This document shows positions 45,573 to 58,148 of a stretch of 64,000 nt of DNA, piece after piece; positions within the stretch are counted from its first letter, which is position 1; the number at the start of each line of letters is the position of its first letter. The notes beneath the pieces are model-generated. The model saw only the letters and a list, made by a program, of their open reading frames with translations, was not told the origin of the DNA and ran no database searches. The DNA is from Cladorrhinum sp. PSN259. Its lineage: Eukaryota; Ascomycota; Sordariomycetes; Sordariales; Podosporaceae. The translations under genes were made by a program, and so were the position numbers. Location of the stretch: NCBI GenBank assembly GCA_033725935.1, contig MU867075.1:372001-436000 (forward strand), in the 5' to 3' direction.

Positions 45573-47344
45573 ATGCCAGTCAAAGTGATCACCACCGAGC
45601 TGGGGCACTCGATGCCCCCCGAAGCCCCTCACAACATTACTTTTTACGTTCCCGGCTGGGAAACAGCCAAAGCACTTCGCAGGGGCGAACCCAGCCTCCT
45701 CAGCAGACTCGCATCCATTTACCCCCGTTTCGGCCCCTGGTGCGAAGTGAAGCAGCTCGCAGGAGTGGTGCACAAGGCTCTAGGGTTTCCAGAAAATTAC
45801 GGAACCGTCTTGTTCGTGCACCCGGATTGTTTCAACACCGCGAAGCACTACTCGTCTGCTGCTGCATTCAGGAAACCCGAACACCTGCTCAAGCCGGAGG
45901 AGCTGCTGTTTAGGGTCGTTGAGGTCCCCATTGAGGAACAAGAGAAGGTGAGGCTCTTTGTGATTGGGTATCCCTTGACCAAAGGACCGGGAGTGGTGGG
46001 GACCTGGCAGACTTATGGAGCAGGTATCAGCTCGAGACTTGCTGAAGCTTGTCTGAAGAATGTCGAGGGCTTGAAGGTCGTAGAGTGGCAAGCTTCCGGT
46101 GTGGATTTGGACGAGGTTGAGGTTCCTGAGCCTACTTATTTGAAGGAGACGGAAGGGCATGAAGGGTTGAAGGACACGATTGTGGAATTGGTGAAGAGGG
46201 GGGCTAGGGATGAGGAGTTGGCTGGTAAGGTGGGCAGGGATGATGTGTGGTTGTACCCGACGGGGATGGCGGCTATTTGGAGGTTGCATAAGGGGCTGCT
46301 TGGGATGGGGAGGAGTAAGGGGAAGGTGGTGATTTTGGGGAGCGTCTTTCAGAATACTTGGGGTTTGGCGAAGGAAAGCGAAGGGGGGATGAAGCATTTC
46401 GGAAGGGTGGATGAGGAGAGCCGGATGATTGAGAAGTTGGAGGAGTGGTTGGAGGAGGAAAAGAGAAACGGGGGAGAGGGTGTGGCTTACTTGTTGACCG
46501 AGTTCCCGAGTAATCCAATCTTGGAGAGCGTGGATTTGAAGAGGTTGAGGGCGGTGGTGAGTGGTCCAGTTTCTGTTTCCATTTGTTTGCATCTTTTTAC
46601 TAACCAGGTGTTTGATAGGCGGACAAGTACAACTTCCCCGTGGTTGTCGATGATACCATTGGGTCTTTCGCCAACATTGACGTCCTCCCCGAGGTTGATG
46701 TAATCGTCACATCCATCACCAAATCCTTGAGCGGATATGCCAACGTTATGGGTGGCTCCGTCGTTCTCGCCCCGCACTCTCCCTTCTATACCGACCTCAA
46801 ATCTACTGTCAAGTCGCAGTTCCGGAATGAATTCTTTGCCCGTGACGCAGCCAAGCTCCTCTCAAACTCCCGGGACTATCTTCCGCGCTCGCAAATCCTA
46901 AACGGCAACGCTCTCACCGTCTGCCAGTTCCTCGACTCCCAAGCAAAGCTTCCGTCCTCTCCCGTCACGGCAGTGCTCTACCCACCTTTCTCAAAGACTC
47001 ACGACAACTACAAGGCTGCCTTGCGAAAGCCCACTGAAGAGTTCCCCAAGCTGGGCTATGGGTGCCTCTTCGCAGTAGATTTCGAGTCAATGGATACTGC
47101 AAGGGCATTTTATGATAATCTCAGTGTGTACCATGGCCCACATCTGGGTGCCCACCATACGTTGGCGTTTCCATTCAACGATGCTATCTGGGGTACGGAG
47201 CCTGGCGCGCCTGAGTACCTGAAAACTTATGGGGCGAATCCCGAACAGGTGAGGGTCAGTATCGGTTTGGAGAGCGAGGAGGAGCTGTTGGATACCTTCA
47301 AGTATGCGCTGGAAAAGGCCGAGGAGGTCAAGAGGAGAGCATAG
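45573..47344 (+). CDS. Cystathionine gamma-synthase
   Basis: PLP enzyme joining cysteine to an O-acyl-homoserine to form cystathionine in transsulfuration toward methionine. Exons are 45573-46556 and 46619-47344, with a 62-bp intron (GTGAGT donor, TACTAAC branch, GATAG acceptor), giving 569 residues. The first acceptor-like CAG after the branch site (46604-46606) gives the wrong frame, so TAG at 46618 is used. The N-terminal 170 residues form the extension typical of fungal STR2/met-7 proteins. The PLP domain shows YPTGMAAIW (about 232), DDT before the cofactor site, and the lysine in SITKSLSG (about residue 363). The open frame extends upstream to 45417 through the T29 tract but has no earlier ATG. 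Convergent with ALG12, 149 bp apart. Confidence 0.93.
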
Positions 47345-47493
47345 TCATAAAGAATGATACCCTTGTAGAACGGAAAGAAAAAAAAAAAGAACTTTTGCAG
47401 CTTAAGCGAGATTTTTGGGTATCCCAAAGAAATGACGAGACAAATATCAAGTAACAAGAGCAAACACAGTATCCTCATAATTAACGTCCAACA

Positions 47494-49291
47494 TCAAGCA
47501 TCAACACTCTCCGTCCACCTCTTGCCGTTCTTCATCCTTCTAAGTATATAAATCTTGTCCGCCATCCTCGGACCGACCCACCAACCTCCTGTTAACGCCC
47601 TCACTCTCCTCTTCCATACTGCCACTGTCTTCCCCCTCCCTACAACCGGCACTGAGGACTCGCCCTCCTCGCTCTGTTGGTCAGGCTTCAAAATTTCCAC
47701 TCCAGCAAACCCCTGAACAACACCGACGGTCTCCCACTCTTGCTCCCCGCCTCCGTACTTCCACACCTTCTCCGGCTCTTCGGTCAAGACATACCCAAAA
47801 AGTCTCCAAAACTCCTCCATCTCCAGGTCGTCACTCTCCTCCGTCTTATCAACAGCAATCGTCACCCCATCTCCATGTTGATGTACCAGCCCGCCCTCAG
47901 GCGTCAAGTTTGGCAACTTGCTTCCCGTCGCTGTGCCAAACAACGTGACGCCGGTCATGCAACTAAGTACATCCGCGTGTACAGGGACGATCGCCGATGA
48001 CAAGTCTGACGAGTTAGCCGTTTCGGCAAGAACAGTTGACCTGACAAACGACAGGGCTTCGCCTCCCGGGTAGTTGAGCGACGAGAGGAGTAACATCCCC
48101 GTCGAAGCTGCCAGCGAGGCAATGATTGATATGATCATGGCCAACGCCAGAAGTGAACCTAAGAACGACTTCCCCCTTTGATTGAAAACAGTGTTGGCCC
48201 CCAACGCAGCTGCCGCCGTAATTGGTGGCACGACGTAAAAGATGAACCTGGCTTCTTTGTGTGGCTGGACCGAGTAAATCGCTACAAACAGTATAGATGG
48301 GATCGTCAAGCGTTTTGCAGCATGTGAACTAGCCGGGTGATAGAAGGCCAAGGGGATGAGAAACGTATATGTCAATGGGTTGACAAGTAACCTAGGGACG
48401 GCCGACACAAAATAGTAATACCAGGGCGAAGTTCCCCAGTTTGACGAGCTTCCCTGGATGACGTTGTAGTAGAAGCCCCAGAGTTCAGGCCAGATAGGGA
48501 ACTGCTGCCAGAAGTAGCTATCTATAGGCACCGAAGTTGCCAGGGCGATGAGGAAGGATGTGCAAAAGGGGTAGATGACACGCTCGAGGGAGATGGCGGG
48601 GAGGAGGAGAAGGTAAAGGATGTTGGTGGCGAGCAAGAGAGCAATCTCCGAACGGAAAACAACAGCAGAGAAGACCAACAGTGCGATGGCTAGACGTTGT
48701 CGGCTCGGGGTAGATTTGATGAGATTGGGGGATGGCCGGGGTAGGAGAAAGGCAAAGGCAAGTGTCGTCAACCCAAAGGCAAACATATTGGGGAGGGTCC
48801 TTGAAGCGTAGAATATGATGTGGAACTGGCTTGCTTGAAGCATCATGTACCATCTCGCTGTCCCCGCACCGTAGGCCAGCCTGAGATTACGAGCAAAGAT
48901 GAGGAGAGCGGCGGCGTTGAAGAGGCCTAGAACAGCCCTGACGACGAATTGAGCATGTTGGAATCCCACGGTGGCGACGAGGGGTTGTGCGACTCCAGCA
49001 AGCAAGACGGGACCTAAGAAGGTGCGCGGAACCGCACCTGAGAAAGTGAAGTGGTCGTAGGTGTGAGACAGCCTCTCGTAAACATTGGAGGTGGGCATCC
49101 CATAGACGAGCACATCGTGTGTGGCTTGGATGTTGAAGGACTCTTCAACTTTGGTGTAAGGGGCCAGAATGAGATGGAGTAAAATCAATCCGGGTATTAA
49201 CAAAGAGAGAAATGAGTCTGCAAACCTCTATCCGTTAGTGGATTGGAAATCGGGGAAGCGGATGTGTGAAGTTCTCACCAAAGGTCCTCAT
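47494..49291 (-). CDS. ALG12: ALG12 alpha-1,6-mannosyltransferase of dolichol-linked oligosaccharide
   Basis: Adds the eighth mannose (alpha-1,6) to the lipid-linked N-glycan precursor in the ER lumen, using dolichyl-phosphate mannose. Exons are 49291-49279 and 49217-47494, giving 578 residues. The first exon is only 13 nt (MRTF plus one base); the 61-bp intron has a CTAAC branch and TTGCAG acceptor, and is required because the long frame lacks an ATG at its start. GT22-family signatures are YTKVEESFNIQATHD near residue 25 and HTYDHFTFSGAVPRTF near 50. Multiple hydrophobic helices follow, with HKEARFIFYVVP near 330. The C-terminal 150 residues are a soluble lumenal-type tail. Confidence 0.93.
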
Positions 49292-49697
49292 GATTCTCAC
49301 TCCTGACGCTCCGTCCCAAGTATCTTCAAATGCCCCGTCGAATTTGTTTGCGGCTGCGTCAAACCGCACATTCTTTTTGGGTGCCATCGAGTCAATCAGA
49401 GCTTTAAAGCTGTTGACACCGATACTCCAGCAATTTCACGCTAACTTCGTATTGTTATTTTGAGCTTCATCTCACCATAGACAAAGCTGAGGTGAAGATG
49501 ACACTGCGGGTAGGGCGGTTGGGGAACCCCTGCCAGGGGCTCGTGCGCTGTCAGGACAGCCCCGCCATTGTTGCTCCACCAGGCACTTTCAGGCGTTTGG
49601 GAAGAGCTCCTGGGCGACAACGTTGGAGCCATAACGACCCCGCGACATTCCATCATTGACACCACCAAATCGTCCATAATTTGATATATACGACAGA
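49292..49697. promoter_or_regulatory. Divergent promoter ALG12 / capping protein beta
   Basis: 406 bp between start codons. No gene or recognised motif seen. Confidence 0.6.
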
Positions 49698-50692
49698 ATG
49701 GCTTCTGCGGACCCCTTTGACTCGGCGCTGTAAGCTCTTTGCCTCCTCCTTGATAAGTTCGATCGGCACCAAGAACCTGGGACTGACCAAGGACCCTATC
49801 TTAATAGGGACCTCCTCCGGCGCCTGAATCCCAAACACACCGCAGACCATCTCAACAACATCATCTCTCTGGCCCCTGATCTCACCGAAGATCTCCTCTC
49901 TTCTGTTGACCAGCCCCTTACCGTGCGCCGATGCAAGCAAACTGGTCGCGACTACCTCCTTTGCGACTACAACCGCGACGGCGACAGCTACCGCTCCCCA
50001 TGGAGCAATCAGTTCGACCCTCCGCTCGATGAGCACGGAGTGGGTGGAGTAGGTGCTGGAGGCAATGAGGGTGCCGGCGAAGGTGCCGTTCCCGGCGAGC
50101 GCGTGCGCAAGATGGAGATCAAGGCCAACGAGGCCTTTGATGTGTACCGGGAGCTGTATTACGAGGGGGGCGTGTCTTCAGTCTATTTCTGGAACTTGGA
50201 TGACGGATTTGCGGGTGTAGTATTGTTGAAGAAGGGTATGCATATACAAGAGTTTTCTTTGGATAAACCGAGACTAACACCTGACCCCGTTTTACAGCCT
50301 CCCCACAAGGTGACAACACAACCTCGGGCGTCTGGGACTCGATCCACGTTTTCGAAGCCAGCGAGCGTGGCCGCACCTCCAACTACCGCCTTACCTCGAC
50401 CGTCATTCTCTCCCTCGCCACCAAGGGCTCCTCGCTGGGCGAGGTCGACCTCTCGGGCAACATGACCCGCCAGGTGGAGAGCGACCTCCCCGTAGAAAGC
50501 GACGAGAGCCATATCGCCAACATTGGCCGGTTGGTTGAGGACATGGAGCTCAAGATGCGGAATCTGTTGCAGGAAGTCTACTTTGGCAAGGCAAAGGACG
50601 TTGTCGGAGACCTGCGCAGCATTGGCAGCTTGAGCGAGGGCCAGCGCGACAAGGAGACGCACCGCGAGCTTATTGGCAGCATGAAGAGATGA
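49698..50692 (+). CDS. CAP2: F-actin capping protein subunit beta
   Basis: Forms the alpha/beta heterodimer that caps actin barbed ends, for example at cortical patches. Exons are 49698-49729, 49808-50235 and 50298-50692 (introns 78 and 62 bp), giving 284 residues, the normal length. The first exon is 32 nt (MASADPFDSA plus two bases) and splices to DLLRRLNP. Family signatures are LLCDYNRDGDSYRSPWSN (about residues 60-77), SSVYFWNLDDGFAG, and the C-terminal beta tentacle region with FGKAKDVVGDLRS. A Gly/Glu-rich insertion follows the SPWSN motif (about residues 85-105), longer than in yeast. Confidence 0.94.
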
Positions 50693-52084
50693 TGATTCGT
50701 TTTGTGTGTTTTTAAAAACTGATACTGCAGCTTAGCGACATCCCCGCAATAATCCTTGTTTATACCATGCTCGTTTCTGTTTTCTGCAAAGCCTAACACG
50801 TCGGCACCGTGGCCTCTGGAACTGAGGTCAAAACGTTTCTGCATTGGTAGCCCCGGAATCCCCGAAGCACACGTGGTACGCCATGGTTGTGCTTTGCCTG
50901 ATACTATCGGTGCATGTACATCATTCGGATCGCGAAGTCACCGGTGAAATCCACAGTCAATGGATGTTCCGCCGATAGTAAATTGCACCATGCTATTGGA
51001 CAGAATCAAAGGATGGCTTCGGCTTTACATGACGGTTACAACCCACGCTTCACTCCCACTTGGTGCCCTTTTCCCTTGCCCCGAGGTGTAATTAAACAGG
51101 CATGCAGACTACCTGATAGCTCCATCGGCTGTCCACACAATGTGTGGAGAAATGCTCAGCACTATGAATTACTTGGCTCCCTGTATTAGTAAGTTTAAAC
51201 GATAGGTTATCTTGGAAGTCCCTTGCTTGTCTGTGTTCCAAAACGCCCTGACGACGACAGCCAACCACCACTAACTCCTAACATCAAGTTAGCCGCACAT
51301 AAATATTGGCCGGCGTAAGGCCCGTGAACAGATCTGACAATTGTCATATACCTCATGCAAGGTACGGGAAACGGACGTGGCTTCCGCTTCCGTCCAACGA
51401 TGTCATGAATTTAAGGTAGGTACCTGCACCTGAGTTTGAATCTAGGAGAAACATGCCCTCTAGCTCTCGGCAGAGACCGACGGGACCGAAGATGGGGTCT
51501 AAATCTCTTATTTTTCTTGCCACATTGTTTGTTGTGGCCTAATATTTGTTCTTGTATTTGTGTCTTGTGTACGTACAAGATCTGTATCGCGCTTGTAAAG
51601 TAAACAAGTCCCGTCTCACACACAATAGTTTGGTTTGTTGCCTCCCTCTCCCCTTGCCCTGAATCCCACCTGGGATTTCACCGAGTATCCGACCCAGCGG
51701 CTCGGGGCCAGGCAGACGAGAAAAAAAAAATTACCTTCATGAGTAAGAGAATCCCGAGATTACTCCCCGTGTCTGAATCATGGAGATCAATCTCTTTCCT
51801 TTTATGCTTGGCAATATCAGGACAGTTAAGTTTTCAAAAATCTAACAAAAGTTGGCTAATTGAAACCCCAGAGTATCAATAAGGTAGTCTTTAATATGCA
51901 GCTTTATGCTGTCACTCATTTCAAAAAACAAAAAAAAAGACTTACTGTCTTGATCTGCTGGAACATGGGGTAGTTGGTCTTACTTCAAAAAATCTTGTCA
52001 AACTCTATTCATTCCATGATCTCCCATCTATGTGTATTCCTCTTCTGGGCTTGATCAACACGGTCTCTTTTCACACCGGTCACT
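50693..52084. other. Intergenic region upstream of tRNA-Gly
   Basis: No protein gene seen. The first part is 3' UTR of the capping protein gene. The stretch 51720-52020 is A/T-rich with several A8-A10 runs. Short open frames have no recognisable content. Confidence 0.6.
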
Positions 52085-52155
52085 GCGTCAGTGGTTTAGT
52101 GGTAAAATCCATCGTTGCCATCGATGGGCCCCGCGTTCGATTCGCGGCTGACGCA
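52085..52155 (+). tRNA. tRNA-Gly (anticodon GCC)
   Basis: 71 nt with no intron. Acceptor stem GCGTCAG pairs with CTGACGC, and the discriminator base is A. The anticodon stem CATCG/CGATG encloses loop TTGCCAT with anticodon GCC at 52117-52119. The T stem CCGCG/CGCGG encloses TTCGATT. Internal A box (TGGTTTAGTGG) and B box (GTTCGATTC) are intact, and T6 follows. CCA is not encoded, as usual in eukaryotes. Confidence 0.97.
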
Positions 52156-52158
52156 AAC

Positions 52159-52164
52159 TTTTTT
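52159..52164 (+). terminator. RNA polymerase III terminator of tRNA-Gly
   Basis: T6 tract starting four bases after the discriminator base of the tRNA, the usual Pol III stop signal. Confidence 0.85.
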
Positions 52165-52304
52165 CTTCCCGCTTTAATTTCTCTCGGAACCTTCCGTGTG
52201 TTAAATCTTACTTGATACACGTCTTTCGTCATGATCAACAGGGGGACGACGGGGATGATAATGTCGATGTATCATGACACAAACTACACTTTAAACTGTT
52301 TGCC

Positions 52305-52341
52305 TTTTTTTTTTTTTTTTTTTTTTTGCGTGTGTGTGTGT
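52305..52341. repeat. T23 run plus GT dinucleotide repeat
   Basis: T23 (52305-52327) then GCGTGTGTGTGTG. A simple-sequence tract with no evident role. Confidence 0.85.
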
Positions 52342-55300
52342 TTTGCCTTGTTTTACTTTTCACTGTACATCGTAATTTGAGTATGAACTGATGAATCATT
52401 ATCAAATCGTGAGAAATCCATTGTCCCTTCACCATCAACCACCTATTTCAAACTTCACTTCCTTTCTCTCCCCGCAATGATGCCGTCCGCTTAACAATGC
52501 TCAATTAGGTTTAGACAGTAAAAGTTGACGGGTCAAAAATACCGGGTGAACGTTTGCCAGCCGCACACTAGTGGCGTTGACGAAAGCGTTTGTTGTGGTA
52601 GTATCCGGCCGTAATAAGTAGTCGATGTTCTGGCCAGACTTTTTTCTTCTTCCTATTGACGAAGGTGGCTGGAGACTGTACACTAGAATGTGGCACGAGG
52701 GGGGGGAGAGCAAGCGCTTCAAAGGTCTAGACCACGATGGAAATTCTTTCCGAGTTTCACGGCTATGCCGAAAGCTTGAAAAAATAATAATTTGAAAGGC
52801 TGGCTAAAAGACCTCTGAGACGCGAAGGCGTGAAGGTTTGGAGAGGGGAAAATGTCAAACTCACAGTGGGAAAAAAAAGTTACATACATGAGGTCAGATG
52901 GAATGTGATACATTTGGCGTCATTACGCCCCATCTCTGTTTTACAACTGCAGAAGACGCATTGACGAAGGGTTAGGTAATTATATTTACACTTTGAAATT
53001 GTTGGTATATTACCGAGCTAATTCGGAGTGGGGGTTAATTTGAGTTGATTAGTATTCAGATATCTGTATTGAACGAGACAGTTTAAACTGAGGATCAATT
53101 TGAAGATCATCCAAGCTTGCAAGTGCAATTGGCTTTTCTTTTCGGGGAATTTTGTTTCTCAACAAGCCCGCGTATCGGATCCGCGGGCGGGGCTGTGGTT
53201 CAGGTGGTTTCATTTGGGACGACGCTATGCAACCATGTAAAACAGGGCCGATATAGGAAGTCTTCTAGAAAGAGGGACGGCACGGGAAAACGATAGCGGT
53301 TGCGCGCGGGTGTGGATGTTTGTCTGACGCAAACCGAAAGTTTTTCTTCTTCCCTTTCATGGCTGCCCCTGAACGGGAAGAGGACAATCCTTGTTACGTC
53401 TTGCTATTTGCTGCTGGGATTCGCTAGGAATCTGGGGGCGAGACGGCCCGAGGCGAGGACGGAGAGCAACACACACACACTGGACCTGCCGAATTGGATG
53501 ATATTGACAAGTGATATTAACATGCTCAGGTGTTGTTCGATCAACAACCTTCTCAATTCTTCTACGAAAACAGGACCTTTTCTGCCCTTGGGCAGGTAAT
53601 ACAAGGACAAGAGATAAAAATGGCAAGGAAAAAAGGGGTAGAAGAGACCTACTTCCCGCCAAGCCGATCTTCACATCCAGAAGAAAAAACAGCAGAAAGG
53701 AACAAAAGCTGCAACCACACAGACCCCTCCACATCTTTCTGCAGCCTGCAGGTCGTGTTGAACTTGGGACGACGCAACGTATGCAGGCATGGCACGGTGC
53801 AGTCATGACCAAACAGCACCAGGTCTTCCTAATATGTTCTCGTTGTGTGTAGTGTATGTGCTGCTAAGCGCGCGATACGCCGGCGTTGGTGAAAGGGTCA
53901 GACTTGGGGGCTTTAATGCTTCATTCACTGTGAGTCGGCTCGTGGCATGTGTCTCGGACTATGCTGGCATCACCGTTTGTCTCGGCAAAGACGGCGTCAC
54001 AGGTCATCCGGATAGAGTAATACTAAGAAAGGCGTCAAAGTTTCTTCGCTTGGGTTCCAGGTTTGGTTCGTGATCGTTTGTTGGAAGGGCAATCAATTCC
54101 CCTTTCAAGGGGGGGGTTGGTTAGGAGCTGAAGCCAAGCAGTGTCCACCAGACAGACCGTGCGGCCGAAAGGAGCCCTTGAATGAAAGCTCCTGCACGCT
54201 GCAGAACGCTTGCTGCAGAATCCCCGACGAACAAGCCTGAGCCCTGAACGGGAAGGCACAAAAAAGTTCGGATGATGGGCGTGACAGGTTGCTGACAGGT
54301 CGTACCATGCAGGAATTAGAAATGTATTGTATATTACAGGTACGGAGGTCCTGTACTGTACGGGACACACCCACACGGAGCACATCCCGGGGGCCCCTCT
54401 CGGTTCTTGACGCCTCTCTCCCTCTTTCAGACGAACCGGGAGCGCCGCCGTGTTGCGCGCTGCCTGTTCGCCGTGTGAGGATCAGATGAATGAATCAGGA
54501 TTCTGGCAGGATTCACAGTGGACGACAGGTAACAACTGACTGTCGAGATCCCCAAGATCCCATGGGTTTGGGATTCGCATAAAGACTCCACAGCCGCCCC
54601 CCGTCAAGTGGGCTTTTCTGCTTGGCGGTTCCTCAAATCGGTTGTCCATCGCACACATTTATATGACTATAAGGCAGCCAGAAGAAGCTGCAGAACATTT
54701 TTCCCAGACGTGGCCCGAGATAGGTAGCCCCTCCTTTCAACAAAGCCGACCTCACCGGGCAACCCCTTTTTCGAGTCGAGTGAGATCCCCTCGTATCCGA
54801 AGGAGAGCAAAAAAACATACAATCATTGCATCGCTTCAGCCCTTTTTGTTTCAACGCGGTAGCATCTATCCATCTTTCTCGGTTCCATATTCCCTGGTTC
54901 CCGCCCGCCGCTGCGGATCTCTTGGGACCATTTCAACCCCTCGTCTCTTTTTCGCACCTCCACCCTTTTAGTCTCTGTTTGTTGTACCTTACCCTTTACT
55001 ACTGCTACCTCCTGTACCTCCTACCTGCTCCGTCCTCTTCTTTCCCACTCCTCTCCTTGCGAAACCCGCGTCTTCCGGTTTCTTTCCCTCTTTTTGCGAT
55101 TTGCAAACTCCCCGGCTCCGAAAATTTAAGACAGGACATCCCGGAGCAGCCCGACATCTACGAACGCCTACCTACCTTTCTGGGACGAATCTACCAATCT
55201 AATAACCTTGGAGCGGAACCGCTCCATTATTAGCCAGCCAGCTTTTGCAACATTACCGAAACTCCAAGTGTAGCTGTTACCTAAACCGTAACCCCGCCCG

Positions 55301-55396
55301 CCGCCCAAAACTTCTTGTGCCTCCACGACCTCTCCTTCAGCAAAAGGCACAAGTTTTGCCCACCCCGGGTATCCAACCCCCCGAATTACAGAAGCC

Positions 55397-56680
55397 ATGG
55401 CGGAGAAACCGTCGGTGTTGATCATCGGCGGTCTCGGGTACATTGGCCGGTTTTTGGCCCTCCACATCCACAAGAACAACCTCGCGTCCGACGTGCGCAT
55501 CGTCGACAAGGTCCTGCCGCAGCTCGCATGGCTGCCCCCGCTGTTTGAGGAGGCATGCGCCGGATCCAAGTTCGTACAGGCAGATGCAAGCAGAGAGCGT
55601 AAGTTTATTTTTGGACCAGTTCCTTTGATTTCCAGACTTAACCCTATTCATCTCTCAAACGTGGTTGAGGCTAACGCCGCACCTTCTTTGGTGTCCAGAG
55701 TCCCTCCCCCGGATATTCGACCGAGCCGACGGCAAGCAATGGGACTATGTGTTTAACTGTGGCGGCGAGACGCGCTACTCGCAAGAGGACGAGGTGTACA
55801 AGCTGCGATCGCTTGACCTGTCCCTCACCGTGGGCAGGGAGGCGGCCAAGCGTGGCGTCAAATGCTTCGTCGAGTTGAGCACAGGAATGGTTTACAAGCC
55901 GGATTCGTCGCCCAGTAAAGAGCAGGACAAGCTCAAGCCATGGAGCAAGATTGCCGTGTACAAATTGCAGGCCGAGGAGGAACTGGCGAAGATTGAGGGG
56001 TATGTGTTGCAATGGAAACATGAAGACTGAAAGGTTCTTGCTGACCCCCACACAGGTTGAATCTGGTAATTGTGCGCCTTGCACATGTCTATGGGCCTTA
56101 TGCTTCACAGTGGGTCGCTACGGCGCTCTGCATGGCTAGAGTGTATCAGGCGCTCGAAGAGGAAATGAAGTGGCTTTGGACAAAGGGACTCCGCCAGAAC
56201 ACGGTCCATATTGACGATGTGTCGCGCGCGCTCTGGGCCGTTGCTGACTGGTACACTGCTGGGAAGGATAAGTGGGACGACGCGACTATGGGTAAGGCAC
56301 CAACGTTCAACATTGTCGACAAGGGCGTCACTACGCAGGGCACCATGTCCGAGATTATCGGAGAGATCTTTGGCATCGAGACTGGCTTCCAAGGAACGGT
56401 GATCAGCTCATTCGCCAAGTTAAATCTCGATAGTGTCGTGGACGACGTCAACGATGAGCTTTTGGGCCCGTGGGCTGACCTTCTCGCCGAGGCCGGCATC
56501 ACACGACCTGGGCCCCTGACTCCATTCATGGAGAAGGAGCTGCTCAAGGACACGGACTTGAGCATGGATGGTTCGAGACTGGAGAGCGTTGTCGGATTCA
56601 CGTATGAGAAGCCTGCCATCACAAAGGAGCTTGTGGAGGAGGTTATTGAGAGCTATAAACAGATGAATTGGTGGCCTTGA
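55397..56680 (+). CDS. NAD-dependent epimerase/dehydratase-like (extended SDR) protein
   Basis: Exons are 55397-55598, 55699-55999 and 56056-56680 (introns 100 and 56 bp), giving 375 residues. The N-terminus has the dinucleotide-binding motif GGLGYIG at residues 11-17, as in nucleotide-sugar epimerases. Further Rossmann features are NCGGETRYSQ (about 87-96), ELSTGMVY (about 126-133) and VRLAHVYGPYA after the second junction. The segment expected to hold the catalytic YxxxK reads SKIAVYKLQAEE: the Lys before LQAEE is present, but the Tyr four residues before it is Ile, so classical SDR chemistry may be lost or changed. Substrate unknown. No signal peptide or membrane anchor. A CT-rich leader suggests good expression. 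Confidence 0.85.
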
Positions 56681-58148
56681 AGTCGTGTACGTGATATACG
56701 TACGGAGGAAGGCAGTTTTTCTTTTTCTTTTTTCGGAAAGCAGCGAAGGGGGGGAGCATTATACCTTGGTGGCTCGGCCGAGTCGGTCGAGACTCAGCAA
56801 AAAGAGTCATCATGAATGATTTGATACGGGCAGTTCGTAGCGGAATGCGGCTGCCACGTTCCATATTCGGTACCGTCGGAAAAGCGGACTAATGTAGGAG
56901 GAATGTGGGCGCGCGGAAGTCCGTGCTGCTGGGAATCAGTGAGAACCATATGTGTGTAATAAGGGTAATAAAAGCGTCAGTTTAGAGATAATGGCGTTGT
57001 TTGCTTCCTTATTTTAGATGCTGAAAGTATAATCATTACTGCCATGTCTCACGAATGCTACGATCCCCAGTCGTTTTCGCTTGAGATGCATGGTGGCCAG
57101 ACTCCGGACCGCGTCCCGTTGGGAAACGTCTTTCACGTGGGAATTGGGATCTTTGGGGGAGGGGTCGTAGTGGCAATCTACCCCGCACTAAAGCCCCCTT
57201 AAACTGCCTTGGCTTGCTCCCGTCAGCTTGGCTTGGGGACAGAGGGACTCCATCGTACTTTTTTTCGGCCTCAAACAACGGCGCGCCCAGACATGATCAA
57301 GGGCGAAACGGGGTTAACGGGGAGCTTTGCTGGTCCGATTCCGAGTTTTCGATGTTGAACGGAGCTATCGGGACAATAAAAGCTGCACGGACAAATTAAA
57401 GACCTATTATCGTTAGGCATTCGTTAAGGTTTGGCTGGAAGATAGACCGGGCGCAACAGTAAATCGAACGGCCGTAACGGTCGAAAGGGGGCTAGTCGAC
57501 CTGGAAACAAACGTGGTGGACAGAGAAGAAAAGAAACTGTGTAAACGGAAACAAGAACAGGAAGCCCAGGACTATGAACGGGCATCCCATCTCGTTCCCC
57601 CGCAAAATGGGATACGAATGCTGCGTCATCCAGCTTGGTTGGGGATGGATCATCGGAGTCGATGGCTGGAAACAGGGGATCAATCCGCAGTCATTACAGG
57701 CCTATCCCCTGGTAGGTGAGCTTTTGCCAGGTTGCGGTGTGCCATCTGTTAACATGGGGAGCACTGGGGAGCTTTCAAATGCGGTGGTGTGAGACCGTGA
57801 AACACTAGGAATAAGCTCGTGAAGAAGCTAGATGCCTCGGCCGCCGAGCCCAGTTCATGCCTCTCTCGGACAGCCTTGGAACCTAAACGCTACTCCTCAC
57901 ACTCTCTGAGATGCAGCTTGCATTGCCCCACACTTAGCCTTCACAATCACTGGAGAAGTAACTCCAGAAGTGGCAGACCAGAAACTGGATACCAGGTACT
58001 TAAAGATCCAAGGGATAACCCTCCCTCCCTCTCTTTTTTGTCTTTAAATTAATCTCTCATTCTATTCAACAAAATCAGCTCTCTACAAAACAAGCTGCCA
58101 CACGCACACACACTTAATCAACTCAACCGCACAAACAGCCCTTTCAAA
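56681..58148. other. Intergenic region upstream of lipocalin-like gene
   Basis: 1.47 kb with no supported gene. From about 58000 the sequence is CT- and CA-rich, consistent with a core promoter and 5' leader of the gene starting at 58149. Confidence 0.6.

Larger units (their letters stand above)
52156..55396. other. Intergenic region, tRNA-Gly to SDR gene
   Basis: No protein gene called. Contents are a T23 run (52305-52327) followed by a GT repeat, AT-rich DNA near 52960-53110, and a CT-rich promoter/leader zone (about 54830-55110) before the SDR gene. Open frames of 90-150 codons at 53300-54400 occur on both strands without domains. Confidence 0.55.

Noticed and set aside
45780..46592. 270-codon antisense frame across cystathionine gamma-synthase
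   Set aside because: Pro/Leu/His-rich shadow of the real coding exon; the PLP-enzyme motifs are on the plus strand.
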